Shown piece after piece: positions 21,401 to 28,188 of a stretch of 64,000 bases of DNA; positions within the stretch are counted from its first letter, which is position 1, and each line of letters opens with the position of its first letter. The stretch spans positions 111,709-175,708 of the forward strand of contig CAJNDS010002424.1 of the NCBI GenBank assembly GCA_905221605.1, given 5' to 3'. Source of the stretch: Symbiodinium natans (Eukaryota; Sar; Dinophyceae; Suessiales; Symbiodiniaceae). The notes below the pieces were generated by a model. That model made no database searches. It had not been told where the DNA came from and was given only the letters and a program-made list of their open reading frames with translations. Made by a program: the position numbers and the translations under genes.

Positions 21401-23085
21401 CAAGTGAGGGTAAACAAAAATAGGAGACCTCTAAAATAGACCCCAAATAGTAAGATTCCTATATAATCAGGCCACCCAAAAAGTACCCCAAATTTCGGAA
21501 ACCCCCTAACCCTAAACCCTAAACCCTAAACCCTAAACCCTATAGAAGAGACTGTGGACCCTCCTTTCGGAAGCCCCCAAGTAGACAACGTGAGGCGAGT
21601 AAGGCATGGACGGAATCGGAGAGTGCCACAGCCAACTTGTCATCGGCGATGAATCTCAGCACCATCACCTCTGCAGGGCCAGTACTTCAGAGCCCGAAAC
21701 CCTAAACCCTAAACCCTAAACCCTAAACCCTAAACCCTAAACCCTAAGTGGAGGGTTGAGGGCTGAGATTTTGAGGAGGGGGCCGTGCTTCGGCCTCCTC
21801 GGGCATCTCCTTCGTCACCGATTTCGAGGTGACAGTGTCCCACACGTAGATCCGACCTGGGCGCCCCGGCCCTCATCCCGCTACCCTGCAACACTAAACC
21901 CTAAACCCGAAACCCTAACCCCTAAACCCCTAAACCCCTAAACCCCTAAACCCCTAAACCCCTAAACCCCTAAACCCCTAAACCCCTAAACCCCTAAACC
22001 CCTAAACCCCTAAAGCCCTAAAGCCCTAAAGCCCTAAGCCCTAAGCCCTAAGCCCTAAACCCTAAACCCTACAGCCTAAAGCCTAAACCCTACCTGACAT
22101 GGAAGAAGCCAGGCCTCGGAGGTTTGCGGCTGCCACATGCTTTCCGCCTTGGCTTTAGAGGTTTGGGGGTTGGGGTTTAGGGTATAGGGTTTGGGGTTTA
22201 GGGTTTAGGGTATAGGGTTTGGGGTTTAGGGTTTAGGGTTTAGGGTTTGGGGTTTAGGGTTCTTGGGCTGAGGTGGGGGCTTAGGGCATATAGGGTTTAG
22301 GGAGGGTTTGAGGGAAGTTCCGAGAAGAGTTTCAAGGGGTCCTGGGTTGACATAAACAGGGTGTTGGTTGCAGGGTTGCTCGCAAGGAGCTGATGTCAAA
22401 TTCATGGCTCTGGTGCCCATAAATGGCCAAGAACTTCGATCAACCTCCCATATCCTGGCATGCAAGACCTTTAGGGTTTAGGGTTTATAGGGTATAGGGT
22501 ATAGGGTATAGGGTTTAGGGTTTAGGGCTTAACACTTGGCCGCTTTTTGTTACCAGAAGCAACTCTTGAAGGCCTCTAGATCGTGGTATGGGAGTTTTAG
22601 CGTGGGGCCTGTAGGAGCACCAAAATCCCAAACCCAAGCCCAGCTCCTAAACTACAAGAGTCGCTGTGGGGGGGGGGTGTATAGGACCCTAAACCCTAAA
22701 CCCTAAACCCTAAACCTTAAAGACTAAACCCCAAACCCTGCACCCTTAAACCCCAAACCCCAAACCCTAACCCTAAACCCTAAACCCTAGCAGCCTCCGT
22801 CGGCCCTCCCCTCAAATCGCAGGCAGACCGCTGGGAGATGTCGCAAACCGGCTCACCGAAGATGTGGTGGCTTCCCAGACGGTGGCAGGAGGGTTGGCCT
22901 CTGTTCATGCTGGGCTTTAGGGTTTGCATTTGGAGCATGAACCCTAGACCCTAAACCCTAAACCCTAAACCCCAAACCCCTATAGGGTTGCCCATGCGTG
23001 TGACATTGCGTTCTGGCCGCGACCATCTGCCATGTCCCAGACCAGATCCCATACCCTAAGGCTCCGCGTAGCTATATAGAATGTC
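10303..23085 (-). CDS. dispersed multi-exon WD40 beta-propeller gene (model span)
   Basis: Gene model inferred from at least seven unique spacers, all on the minus strand, that carry WD-repeat hallmarks. In transcription order: 23085 (FYIATRSLRVWDL), 21856 (RIYVWDTVTSKSV), 19634 (VRLFAIPEF), 18960 (VSVLCASPDGTTLL), 16814 (VIWDVSVFGR), 14533 (YQPDGARMAAAGDGKLIAVA), 11352 (LASGGEDGTIR) and 10367 (VWDLVRKQSLFQL). WD40 propellers are scaffolds for protein complexes and have no catalytic residues to check. Exons are about 30-100 nt and introns are largely telomeric heptamers and MITEs. More than one propeller gene could be present. Further exon candidates up to 26.4 kb and down to 8.7 kb may belong to it. 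The direction and family are strong; exact joins are not resolved. Confidence 0.65.
10546..10678. mobile_element. MITE family B copy
   Basis: ACTTGGAGGTTCATGGTAC at the left and GTACCATGAACCTCCAAGT at the right form near-perfect terminal inverted repeats of about 19 bp. The interior is also palindromic (AACCAACT and GGTTGGTT, TGTACTT and AAGTACA). The copy lies between exon candidates at 10480-10545 and 10701-10730. Confidence 0.85.
10701..10730 (-). CDS. 30-nt micro-exon candidate
   Basis: CTGACAG|TATCCA to GAAGCAG|GTTATG, ten open codons (YPYILYLRKQ). It is flanked downstream by the family B MITE, so that element would lie inside the intron leading to the 10367 exon. Confidence 0.38.
10998..11175 (-). 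CDS. exon-like segment, unrecognised
   Basis: An open minus frame of about 59 codons, including VEWHGLQKGDVRFANARPSS and NRNKKPYTDFAARPWQPLN, longer than expected by chance. It lies within the WD40 block. No WD signature is visible; it may be a loop or linker exon. Confidence 0.4.
11285..11352 (-). CDS. WD40 repeat exon
   Basis: CCTGCAG|GCCCCAGC opens PSIRCLASGGEDGTIRAA. The LASGGEDGTIR stretch is the classical WD-repeat tight turn and strand d. AG|G acceptor; the donor lies in C-rich sequence near 11285. Confidence 0.7.
11434..11530. mobile_element. MITE family C copy
   Basis: GGGTTCCGAGAATAGGGGGT on the left, CCCCCTATTTGGGG on the right, TTTTTGGGGGCCCCTTTAAG in the centre. It abuts a telomeric tract at 11399-11433. 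Confidence 0.62.
12230..12640. repeat. degenerate telomere-like repeats
   Basis: CCCTAAACCCC, CCCAAACCC and related variants in both orientations with no unique exon-like spacer. No gene is seen. Confidence 0.85.
12640..12985. other. AT-rich island with long hairpins
   Basis: Sharply AT-rich against GC-rich surroundings and bordered on both sides by telomere-like repeats. It contains hairpins such as TACGGGCC/GGCCCGTA (about 12676-12710) and ATAAGGGGGC/GCCCCCTTAT (about 12813-12855). GC-rich hairpins in AT-rich DNA resemble organellar sequence, so a nuclear copy of mitochondrial or plastid DNA is possible. I recognise no organellar gene in it. Confidence 0.55.
13000..13660. repeat. long compound telomeric array
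   Basis: Mixed CCCTAAA and CCCCAAA units, then clean CCCTAAA interrupted repeatedly by CCCTCAGCCCC. The repeated interruption shows local duplication of a higher-order unit. Confidence 0.95.
13672..13745 (-). CDS. exon within the WD40 block
   Basis: AGTCAG|ACCTGG opens TWVSLAALRESIFGIEPFEH and runs on to SFDLSGG at a GC/GG border. Strong residue pattern, same strand as neighbours. No WD motif of its own. Confidence 0.48.
13858..13904 (-). CDS. exon within the WD40 block
   Basis: CCCAAG|ACTCAT to ACGCAG|GTGATC, 47 nt, product SSCPVTIDILNLTTQ. The VxIDILNLTT pattern suits a WD-repeat c strand. Both borders are canonical. Confidence 0.52.
14456..14533 (-). CDS. WD40 repeat exon
   Basis: CGCGAG|GTACCAG opens YQPDGARMAAAGDGKLIAVA. 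The PDGxxxAAAGDxxLIAVAS pattern is typical of a WD repeat (strand b, turn, strand c). AG|G acceptor. Confidence 0.62.
14703..15000. mobile_element. MITE family I
   Basis: TCACTTAGCCAATCTTTTTT at the left and AAAAAGATTGGCTAAGCGAC at the right are inverted copies; a second internal pair (GGGGTCACCTAGCC and TAAGTGACCCC) extends the arms. About 300 bp, with telomere-like sequence in the interior. Confidence 0.72.
15436..15480. repeat. poly-G run
   Basis: More than 30 consecutive G, then AGGGG. Length is unreliable. Likely to form G-quadruplex. Confidence 0.9.
15662..15728. repeat. interstitial telomeric array (TTTAGGG)n
   Basis: About nine heptamers directly against the exon ending near 15729. 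In the sense of the minus gene it reads CCCTAAA, which offers no GT or AG. Confidence 0.96.
15729..15815 (-). CDS. exon within the WD40 block
   Basis: CTGCTGCAG|GATCGG (AG|G) opens IGSIVFAHSVHALACARLLL, which continues through CQQALPANR to the telomeric tract. It resembles the 21670 exon (SDSVHALLAS), suggesting repeated propeller blades. Confidence 0.5.
15890..16085. repeat. octameric CCCTAAAA array
   Basis: First CCCTACAA units, then a homogeneous run of ACCCTAAA octamers (TTTTAGGG type). The variant is homogeneous within this array although most neighbours are heptameric. Confidence 0.95.
16311..16462. mobile_element. MITE family A copy carrying a telomeric insertion
   Basis: TTGGGATGTTCCCC at the left and GGGGGAGCATCCCAA at the right are terminal inverted repeats. 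Inside the right arm a (CCCTAAA)n tract (16397-16435) separates two exact copies of TGTTAGTATA (16387-16396 and 16436-16445). The uninterrupted arm is seen in the copy at 45288-45382. Confidence 0.85.
16718..16814 (-). CDS. WD40 repeat exon
   Basis: AGCTCAG|GTCATC opens VIWDVSVFGRRAPSSRASAL and continues DFTGHFATHEPCQ. VIWDVSV matches the end of a WD repeat and the following xxLDFTGHxxTHE matches the next blade's outer strands. Confidence 0.6.
17268..17408. repeat. interstitial telomeric array (TTTAGGG)n
   Basis: About 20 heptamers with two single-base variants. Confidence 0.97.
17440..17490 (-). CDS. exon candidate in the WD40 block
   Basis: GCGAAG|GACCCT then TLLFLMMHLMRRDVLLG on the minus strand, hydrophobic. 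Strand agrees with its neighbours; the opposite strand is also open. Confidence 0.33.
17510..17670. repeat. CCCTATAAA variant array
   Basis: Nonamer-type ACCCTATAA repeats, another local variant of the telomere motif. Confidence 0.9.
17703..17751 (-). CDS. exon candidate in the WD40 block
   Basis: GCTTTCAG|GGATTC to CATCAT|GTCTTC, product DSRKACGALALLILHH. Good acceptor with a pyrimidine tract. Confidence 0.38.
17900..18320. repeat. degenerate telomere-like field
   Basis: CCCTAAACCC, CCCTCAACCC and CCCGAAACC variants with no clean array and no exon-like spacer. Confidence 0.85.
18886..18960 (-). CDS. WD40 repeat exon
   Basis: CGGGGGAG|GAAGTC (AG|G) opens EVVELVQPGVSVLCASPDGT, then TLLD. 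VxVLCASPDGTTLL is the classical inner-strand and turn pattern of a WD repeat. Confidence 0.62.
   Translation of the reverse strand, partial: EVVELVQPGVSVLCASPDGTTLLD
19200..19370. repeat. TATGTG/TATATG microsatellite
   Basis: Long hexamer and tetramer TATGTG-type repeats; the 62-codon frame through it is a repeat translation. Confidence 0.93.
19580..19634 (-). CDS. WD40 repeat exon
   Basis: CTGAGAG|GTACGG opens VRLFAIPEFQDAPALSRPE. VRLFAIPEF matches a WD-repeat d strand. Ends at CCCGAG just before the telomeric tract. Confidence 0.55.
20038..20137. mobile_element. MITE family A copy
   Basis: TTTGGGATGTTCCCCC and GGGGGAACATCCCA ends, with internal GCAGTCC/GGGCTGT arms. It directly abuts an exon-like minus segment (20140-20232, APFKDINHVNLVQNAQMPDS), so one element end may serve as an intron border. 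Confidence 0.72.
20140..20232 (-). CDS. exon candidate in the WD40 block
   Basis: CCCCCAG|AAACAT opens KHLAPFKDINHVNLVQNAQM, continuing to PDSKQHT at the edge of the family A MITE. The plus strand is also open. Strand inferred from neighbours. Confidence 0.4.
20369..20550. mobile_element. MITE family A copy with telomeric array
   Basis: Left end GGTTGGGATGCTCCC, right end TTGTTAGTATAAGGGGGAAC. A (CCCTAAA)n array (about 20460-20523) sits at the same place in the right arm as in the 16311 copy, followed by the identical junction CCCTTGTTAGTATAAGGGGG. Confidence 0.78.
20876..21132. mobile_element. MITE family B-like element, long form
   Basis: ACTTGGAGGTTCAGGG to AAGTACATGAACCTCCA; about 250 bp, non-coding, followed directly by a telomeric array. 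Contains the AGGGCCTACT motif seen also at 21360, 29325, 60970 and 62275. Confidence 0.6.
21212..21267 (-). CDS. exon candidate in the WD40 block
   Basis: CCCCTAAG|GTGGCT opens VALKRLIWPFYDLKDLEKDP. Natural residue pattern. VALKRL recalls a kinase VAIK motif, but nothing else in the window supports a kinase. Confidence 0.42.
21400..21562. repeat. duplicated MITE C plus telomeric tract (partner 32100-32400)
   Basis: TTTCGGAAACCCCC, a (TAAACCC)n tract, and TATAGAAGAGACTGTGGACC occur in the same order at 32176-32397. The telomeric tract (6 units here, about 20 there) is embedded in a repeated unit. Confidence 0.8.
21585..21670 (-). CDS. WD40-block exon
   Basis: CCTGCAG|AGGTGATG opens VMVLRFIADDKLAVALSDSV, then HALLAS. 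The alternating hydrophobic pattern fits two beta strands of a propeller blade and resembles the 15815 exon. Confidence 0.52.
21757..21856 (-). CDS. WD40 repeat exon
   Basis: GCCCAG|GTCGGATC (AG|G) opens RIYVWDTVTSKSVTKEMPEE and runs into a proline-rich tail near 21757. RIYVWDTVTSKSV is a textbook WD-repeat d strand. Confidence 0.68.
21915..22090. repeat. variant arrays CCCCTAAA then CCCTAAG
   Basis: A homogeneous octamer block AACCCCTA (TTTAGGGG type) gives way to CCCTAAAG and CCCTAAG (TTAGGGC type) blocks. Confidence 0.95.
22094..22147 (-). CDS. 54-nt exon, phase 0
   Basis: GCCAAG|GCGGAA to TGTCAG|GTAGGGTTTAGG, eighteen open codons (AESMWQPQTSEAWLLPCQ). The donor GTAGGG is part of the adjoining telomeric repeat, so the tract itself supplies the 5' splice site. 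Confidence 0.5.
22320..22455 (-). CDS. WD40-block exon
   Basis: GCCAG|GATATGG opens IWEVDRSSWPFMGTRAMNLT, open for about 45 codons. IWEVDRSSW could be a WD-repeat d strand. A second frame is open for a shorter distance. Confidence 0.42.
22554..22608 (-). CDS. 55-nt exon candidate
   Basis: CTCCTACAG|GCCCCA to CTTCTG|GTAACA, product PTLKLPYHDLEAFKSCF. Acceptor with pyrimidine tract and a canonical donor. Confidence 0.45.
22800..22905 (-). CDS. WD40-block exon candidate
   Basis: Open minus frame ANPPATVWEATTSSVSRFAT and SPSGLPAI; ATVWEATTSS resembles a WD d strand and the remainder a following blade. An internal GTGAGC could be an alternative donor. Confidence 0.4.
22988..23085 (-). CDS. WD40 repeat exon
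   Basis: GCCCAAG|GACATTC (AG|G) opens TFYIATRSLRVWDLVWDMAD and ends GRGQNAMSHAWAT. FYIATRSLRVWDL is a clear WD repeat core. Confidence 0.65.
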
Positions 23086-23175
23086 CTTGGGCCCTAAAGC
23101 TAAACCCTAAACCCTAAACCCTAAACCCTAGACCCTAGACCCTAAACCCTAAACCCTAAACCCTAAACCCTAAAC

Positions 23176-23275
23176 CCCTGTGAGGCCCGAGTACATGGAC
23201 CCTTCGGGATATTCAGCCTCTTAAGAATACGAAGCCGCACCAGCACGGCAGCAGAAACACTGAAGCCTGCCCTGT
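23176..23275 (-). CDS. exon candidate, unrecognised
   Basis: Minus frame FSVSAAVLVRLRILKRLNIP, continuing KGPCTRASQ to a CAG border at the telomeric array. Same strand as the WD40 exons. Confidence 0.4.
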
Positions 23276-23371
23276 AACCCTTGGGACCCAGACGAACCCT
23301 AAGAGGGTTTATGGTTCAGATTAGGGTTTAGGGATGTTTAGGGTTTAGGGTTTAGAGTTTAGGGTTTAGGG

Positions 23372-24003
23372 TTGGGTTCGGCCGGTCCACACTAACAGTC
23401 ACCACCAGCAGACCCACAAATAAAAGCACCCGGTAAATGCCAAAAAACTGACTGAGATTCCTGCTATTCCTGGTGCTATTCCTGGTGCTATTTCTGGTGC
23501 TATTTCTGGTGCATCTTTTTGTGCTATTCCTGGTGCTATTTCTGGTGCTATTTTTTGTGCTATTGTTTGTGCTATTTCTGGTGCTATTTTTTGTGCTATT
23601 GTTTGTGCTATTTCTGGTGCTATTTCTGGTGCTGTTGCTGGTGCTATGTGACTAACAATCACCATCAGCAGACCCACAAAAAAACAGCACCCGGTAAATG
23701 CTAAGCTGATAAAATTGACTGGGATTCCTGGTGCTATTGTTTGTGCTATTTCTGGTGCTATTTTTTGTGCTATTGTTTGTGCTATTTCTGGTGCTATTTT
23801 TTGTGCTATTGTTTGTGCTATTTCTGGTGCTATTTCTGGTGCTGTTGCTGGTGCTATGTGACTAACAGTCACCACCAGCAGACCCACAAAAATAAGCACC
23901 AGGTAAATGCTAAAATTGACCGGGATTCCTGGTGCTATTTTTGGCCTGTGTGTTATAAGGCCACGGCGTTATTTGACTGTTAGTGTTGACCGGCCGAACC
24001 CAA
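23372..24003. mobile_element. 632-bp terminal-inverted-repeat element inside a telomeric tract
   Basis: Thirty-base terminal inverted repeats (TTGGGTTCGGCCGG... at 23372-23401, ...CCGGCCGAACCCAA at 23974-24003, one mismatch). Both flanks are TTTAGGG, so it appears to have inserted into telomere-like sequence. The interior is a 12-15-bp repeat (GTGCTATTTCTG) in two blocks separated by a duplicated segment. The minus strand has a 166-codon frame of IAPEIAQTIAQ repeats with two hydrophobic stretches; a real protein is doubtful. Confidence 0.82.
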
Positions 24004-24262
24004 GTTTAGGGTTTAGGATTTAGGGTTTAGGGTAGGTATGTGACAACCCCCCCCCCCCCCCCCCCCCCCCAATTTAGGGGTTCATTTTGGTCCCCAAGGA
24101 AGCCCCGAGACATGCTCCTTTAAACTCTCCGCAACATGTGCCGAACCTCCGAATCATGAAACCTCCCTAAACCCCAAACTCTAAAACCCCAGACCCTAGC
24201 AGCCCTAAATCTGTTTTGCTTTTGCCCTAAACCCTAAACCCTGAACCCTAAACCCTAAACTG

Positions 24263-24395
24263 TTTCTCCTTCTTCTGCTTTAAATGGGCTTTGGGCATAA
24301 GAAGGCTGTCAGTCGACTCAGACCCCTTGTCCGAGTAGATCTGGAAAAAAAACCTTGTGCCGGGCCTCTGATTTGCTTCGCAAATCTCACTCAGG
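24263..24395 (-). CDS. exon, unrecognised protein
   Basis: About 44 open codons on the minus strand, including SEICEANQRPGTRFFFQIYS and the lysine-rich HLKQKKEKQ at the end. The length without a stop and the residue pattern make it a good exon candidate. A smaller minus spacer (24465-24530, MLPSTVEPLLALPVRPQ) lies just upstream. Confidence 0.45.
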
Positions 24396-24704
24396 GTTAG
24401 GGTTTAGGGTTTAGGGCTTAGGGCTTAGGGCTTAGGGCTTCGGGCTTCGGGTTGAGGGTCTAGGGTCTGGGGGGTCTTGAGGCCGGACAGGCAAGGCCAG
24501 AAGTGGTTCCACGGTCGAGGGCAACATGCCTTGAGCGATTCTTGGCTACACGATAAGGTTGCCCCAATACTTCCACATAGGATCCTCATAAACTGAATCA
24601 GGGAGAAAAAAAATATATATACATGATATCATATCCCAATACTTAAGGTCATTGATTGAATTAATTAGAATATTTCCTTGGCTACTAATAGTGGAAGTGT
24701 CAAA

Positions 24705-24780
24705 TAGACAGAAAAGTCTCTCTCTCTCTCTCTCTCTCTCTCCCTCTTCCATACATATATATATATATATATGCATACAT
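24705..24780. repeat. (TC)n and (TA)n microsatellites
   Basis: Twelve or more CT dinucleotides followed by ATATAT. Frames full of RERERE are artefacts. Confidence 0.95.
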
Positions 24781-24824
24781 CGATATGTAGATTGTACTAT
24801 CCCAGTTTGTTAAGGGCTGAGCTA

Positions 24825-24915
24825 ACAGAACTCGGAATTCTGCAATCGCCACCTCAGGTTTGCCCCACCCTGGGAGATCCTTGCTTCGCAACGAATCGGA
24901 ACTGCGTTTACAATA
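24825..24915 (-). CDS. exon candidate, unrecognised
   Basis: AAACGCAG|TTCCGA opens SDSLRSKDLPGWGKPEVAIA, continuing open. Same strand as neighbours. Confidence 0.38.
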
Positions 24916-25981
24916 AGTCTCACGGGACTCACGGAGGGACCCTTACTCGGGACCCTTGGGGGTTCTTTTTACGGGTTTAGGAATTTAGGGTTTAGGGTTT
25001 AGGGTTTAGGGTTTAGGGTTTAGGGTTTAGGGTTTAGGGTATATAGGGACTAGATGAGGTATATATAGGGGTTATATAGGGGAATAAGATTAAGGGTCCC
25101 TTCGGAGGGCCCCTCCTTGTACCCCTTACATAAGGGTACTCTTTGGGCGTTAGCTACGTCGACCACAGAACCTCCTAAGCCCTAAACCCTACACCCTACC
25201 CCCAATGAGCCCTATGAACCCTCTGAACCTTATGAACCCTCTGAACCCTTTGAACCCTCTGAACCCTATGGACCCTATGAACCCTATGAACCCTATGAGC
25301 CCCAAAATCCGTGGCATCATTTGCTGGTCACTCGGTCGCCGTGAACTTCTGGAACTGATTCTGGTAGCCCATCGGCCCATTGGGGGGCACCTCTGGCCAA
25401 CACGAAGCGTTTCGAAGGGTTTAGGGTTTAGGGTTTAGGGTTTAGGGTTTAGGGTTTAGGGTTTAGGGTTTAGGGTTTAGGGTTAGGGTTTGGGGGCTTG
25501 GGGGTTGTAGGGTTTGGGGGTCTAGGGCTTAGGGTTTAGGGGCTTGGGGTTTCGGGCAAACCCCTCTCCTGCAAAGTTGCTGAGTTCATAAGCCCCCGAA
25601 AAAGTGTACACTTTCAGTTTTATAGGGCACTAACGTATCCCCAAAAGTGTAAAGTGTACTCGTTCAGCTACAAAACCGTGACCCTAAACCCTAAACCCCA
25701 AACCCCAAACCCTAAACCTAAAACCCTAAACCCTACACCCTAAACCCAAACCCTAAACCCCTAAACCCAAACCCCTAAACCCAAGCCCCTAAACCCTCAA
25801 CCGTAAACCCTGAACCCTAAACAACCCTAAACCCTACAAGCCCCTCGCCTGCATCGGTGGGGGAGCCACACCTTACTTTTCCAACAGCCAAGGGGAAAAA
25901 AGGTTAAACTTCAGTATGCCTACTAAATAAGGAAACCCTGAACCCTAAACCCTAAACCCTAAACCCTAAACCCTAAACCCC

Positions 25982-26085
25982 AAAAAGCTTGAAGTTCAGC
26001 TGTTGGCCAAGAGAGACACCCGGACCGGCTGAGTGAAAATCGCCTCGCTCCGCAGCCAAATACCTCCTGGGATCGATACTTAAGG
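25982..26085 (-). CDS. exon candidate, unrecognised
   Basis: CCCCAG|GCCTTAAG opens LKYRSQEVFGCGARRFSLSR, then SGCLSWPTAELQAFW. AG|G acceptor and about 35 open codons. Confidence 0.4.
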
Positions 26086-26254
26086 CCTGGGGTTTAGGGT
26101 TTAGGGTTTAGGGTTTAGGGTTTAGGGTTTAGGGTTTAGGGTTTAGGCTTTAGGGTTTGGGGTTTAGGGTTTGTGGGGTTTAGGGTTCAGGGTTTGGGGT
26201 TTAGGGCTTGGGGTTTATGACCCTAATCCCTAAAACCTAAACCCCAAACACGAA

Positions 26255-26365
26255 TATGAATTCGGTAAAGCTTGCTATGCCTGCCAAGGCGACCGGGCTT
26301 CCTCGCGTCCACGTTGAGCGCCCCGCTCTGCCGCTGCCCGATTCCGCCTCCACCCCTCCAAATAC
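26255..26365 (-). CDS. exon candidate, unrecognised
   Basis: GAGAACAG|GTATTT opens either IWRGGGGIGQRQSGALNVDA or a second open frame. Two frames are open, so the product is uncertain. Confidence 0.35.
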
Positions 26366-26669
26366 CTGTTCTCGCTCTTGAGGGTTTGAGGGCTTTAAGG
26401 GGTTTATTGGGGTTTCTTGGGGTTTATCGGGGTTTATTGGGGTTTGTTGGGGTTTATTGGGGTTTATTGGGGTTTATTGGGGTTTAGGGTTTAGGGCTTA
26501 GGGCTTAGGGCTTGGGGTTTAGGGTTTAGGGTTTAGGATGGATGAAACTCGGCCACCCGAAACCTCAAACCCTGGTGGGGCAAAGCCTAAACCCCCTCAA
26601 GCCCTTGAGATTGGAGAAGTTGGCCAGGGGCCCGGTGGTTTTAAACGATAAATCCCCGGGTTTAGGGTT

Positions 26670-26740
26670 TAGGGTTTGGGGTTTGGGGTTTGGGGTTTGG
26701 GGTTTGGGGTTTGGGGTTTGGGGTTTGGGGTTTAGGGTTT
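26670..26740. repeat. TTTGGGG variant array
   Basis: Homogeneous GGTTTGG heptamers (TTTGGGG type) bordered by ordinary TTTAGGG units. Confidence 0.95.
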
Positions 26741-26765
26741 AGGGTTTAGGGCCCTAAGCCCCGAA

Positions 26766-26885
26766 CCCTATGTAAAACTGTCAGTCCTCCAGAACCAGGT
26801 GCCCCAACGCTTGGGATAGCGACAGGCCAGGGTCACCTCACTTCTCCGACAAAAATGGGTGAACTTTGTTTCTCTCAGAAAAATA
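26766..26885 (-). CDS. terminal exon candidate of the PLC-like gene
   Basis: Minus frame TKFTHFCRRSEVTLACRYPK then RWGTWFWRTDSFT and a TAG stop near 26766. Lies downstream of the membrane-segment exon and could be the cytoplasmic tail and end of that gene, or belong elsewhere. Confidence 0.38.
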
Positions 26886-26956
26886 TATAAGTGCCAAAAA
26901 AACCCTAAACCCTAAACTCTAAATCCCTAAACCCTAAACCCTAAACCCTAAACCCT

Positions 26957-27053
26957 GTGAGGGAAGTCACATAGATCCCACAGCAGGCCAGCAGAAGTAG
27001 TGGCACTCCAACGGCCGTCACGGGCTGCCAATGGCAGGACCACCAGGAGGCCC
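26957..27053 (-). CDS. transmembrane exon, probable C-terminus of the PLC-like gene
   Basis: GCACAAG|GGGCCTCC opens ASWWSCHWQPVTAVGVPLLL, then LACCGIYVTSLTG. The stretch AVGVPLLLLACCGIYV is a convincing membrane helix. Downstream of the PLC catalytic exons on the same strand, it would anchor a secreted enzyme at the cell surface. Linkage is inferred. Confidence 0.48.
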
Positions 27054-27299
27054 CTTGTGCAGGGAAATGGGTTTAGGGTTTAGGGTTTAGGGTTTAGGGT
27101 TTAGGGTTTAGGGTTTAGGTTTATATAACCCTTATGCACGCTATATATCATAAGGGCCCATACTTCGGATGCCTATAAGATAAGGGTAAGGGACCACACT
27201 AAGGGCCCATATGGTTGCAACCTTAGATTTTGGGGGGGACCCTGGACTTAGGGTTCTGGTCTCACGACATCCCAGCTCAACATCTCGCACTCATCCCTA

Positions 27300-27370
27300 A
27301 GCCCTAAGCCCTAAGCCCTAAGCCCTAAGCCCTAAGCCCTAAGCCCTAAGCCCTAAGCCCTAAGCCCTAA
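27300..27370. repeat. CCCTAAG variant array
   Basis: Nine CCCTAAG units (TTAGGGC type), followed by ordinary CCCTAAA. Confidence 0.95.
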
Positions 27371-27461
27371 GCCCTAAACCCTAAACCCTAACCCTAAACC
27401 CTAAACCCTGAACCCTAAACCCTAAACCCTAAACTTGGCGAGCTGCCAAGCTCGGGCTCAC

Positions 27462-27527
27462 CACGCATGTGGCGCAGGGTGGCTTCGTTCATGCGGCGGG
27501 TCACTTGAGACAGCTGCGTCTTGGTTC
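27462..27527 (-). CDS. 66-nt exon of the PLC-like gene region
   Basis: CCTGCAG|GAACCAAG to ATGCGTG|GTGAGC: AG|G acceptor and a near-consensus donor. Product TKTQLSQVTRRMNEATLRHM, helical. One of the best splice-site pairs in the window; the acceptor abuts a TTTAGGG/TTTGGGG array. Confidence 0.55.
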
Positions 27528-27544
27528 CTGCAGGTTTAGGGTTT

Positions 27545-27637
27545 AGGGTTTAGGGTTTGGGGTTTGGGGTTTGGGGTTTGGGGTTTGGGGTTTGGGGTTT
27601 GGGGTTTGGGGTTTGGGGTTTGGGGTTTAGGGTTTAG
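27545..27637. repeat. TTTGGGG variant array
   Basis: About eleven homogeneous TTTGGGG units edged by TTTAGGG. Confidence 0.95.
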
Positions 27638-27756
27638 TCCCCCTGGTTCTTAGTATAGGGAATGAGGGAATGAGGGCCCTATATATACCCTTTAAGGGGT
27701 TCTGTAGGGCCCTACTTCTCTCATTCCCTACTAAGAACCAGCCCGTAGTCAGGGGG
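27634..27756. mobile_element. MITE family G
   Basis: CCCCCTGGTTCTTAGTA.GGGAATGAG at the left and CTCATTCCCTACTAAGAACC at the right form long, nearly perfect terminal inverted repeats. Telomeric tracts lie on both sides. Confidence 0.85.
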
Positions 27757-28104
27757 GTTTAGGGTTTAGGGTTTAGGGTTTAGGGCTTAGGGCCGCTAAG
27801 CTAAGGTTGTACCCCTAAGAGGTTTCCCTTCATATACTGCTAATGCAGCCCTTCGATTCCCTTAAAGGATCTTGCAAAAGTGTCCGCAAACCCAGGGGGT
27901 ACCACCTCAGGGTTCCCCAAGGTAGTCCCATGATTTAACTCGGCCCCAAGGATTCTGAACGCTCATGCAGCCCGAAACCCTTTATGGTTGAGGGCTGAGG
28001 GGCTAGTCCCCAAATCCCCTAAACCCTAAACCCCAAACCCTAAACCCTAAACCCGAAACCCTAAACCCTAAACCCCTAAACCCTAAACCCTAAACCCCAA
28101 ATCC

Positions 28105-28188
28105 CTGAGCCCTGTGTCCTTTCTCTGGATAGTCTGCTTGAACCGCCTGCACGCTGTGCCCTTGGGCAAGCAGCTTCTGGTGCACAAC
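28105..28188 (-). CDS. exon of the PLC-like gene
   Basis: TTGGAG|GTTGTG opens VVHQKLLAQGHSVQAVQADY, then PEKGHRAQ. The acceptor lies inside a 17-bp direct repeat that flanks the telomeric intron 28189-28389; the join restores the frame from the 28483 exon (QSPLE then VVHQK). Confidence 0.6.

Noticed and set aside
23399-23899. 166-residue IAPEIAQ repeat protein as a confirmed gene
   Set aside because: It lies wholly inside an inverted-repeat element with 12-15-bp internal repeats; an open frame is automatic for such repeats. Described under the element only.
24546-24891. Two frames rich in RERERE and IYIYI
   Set aside because: Translation of the (TC)n and (TA)n microsatellites.
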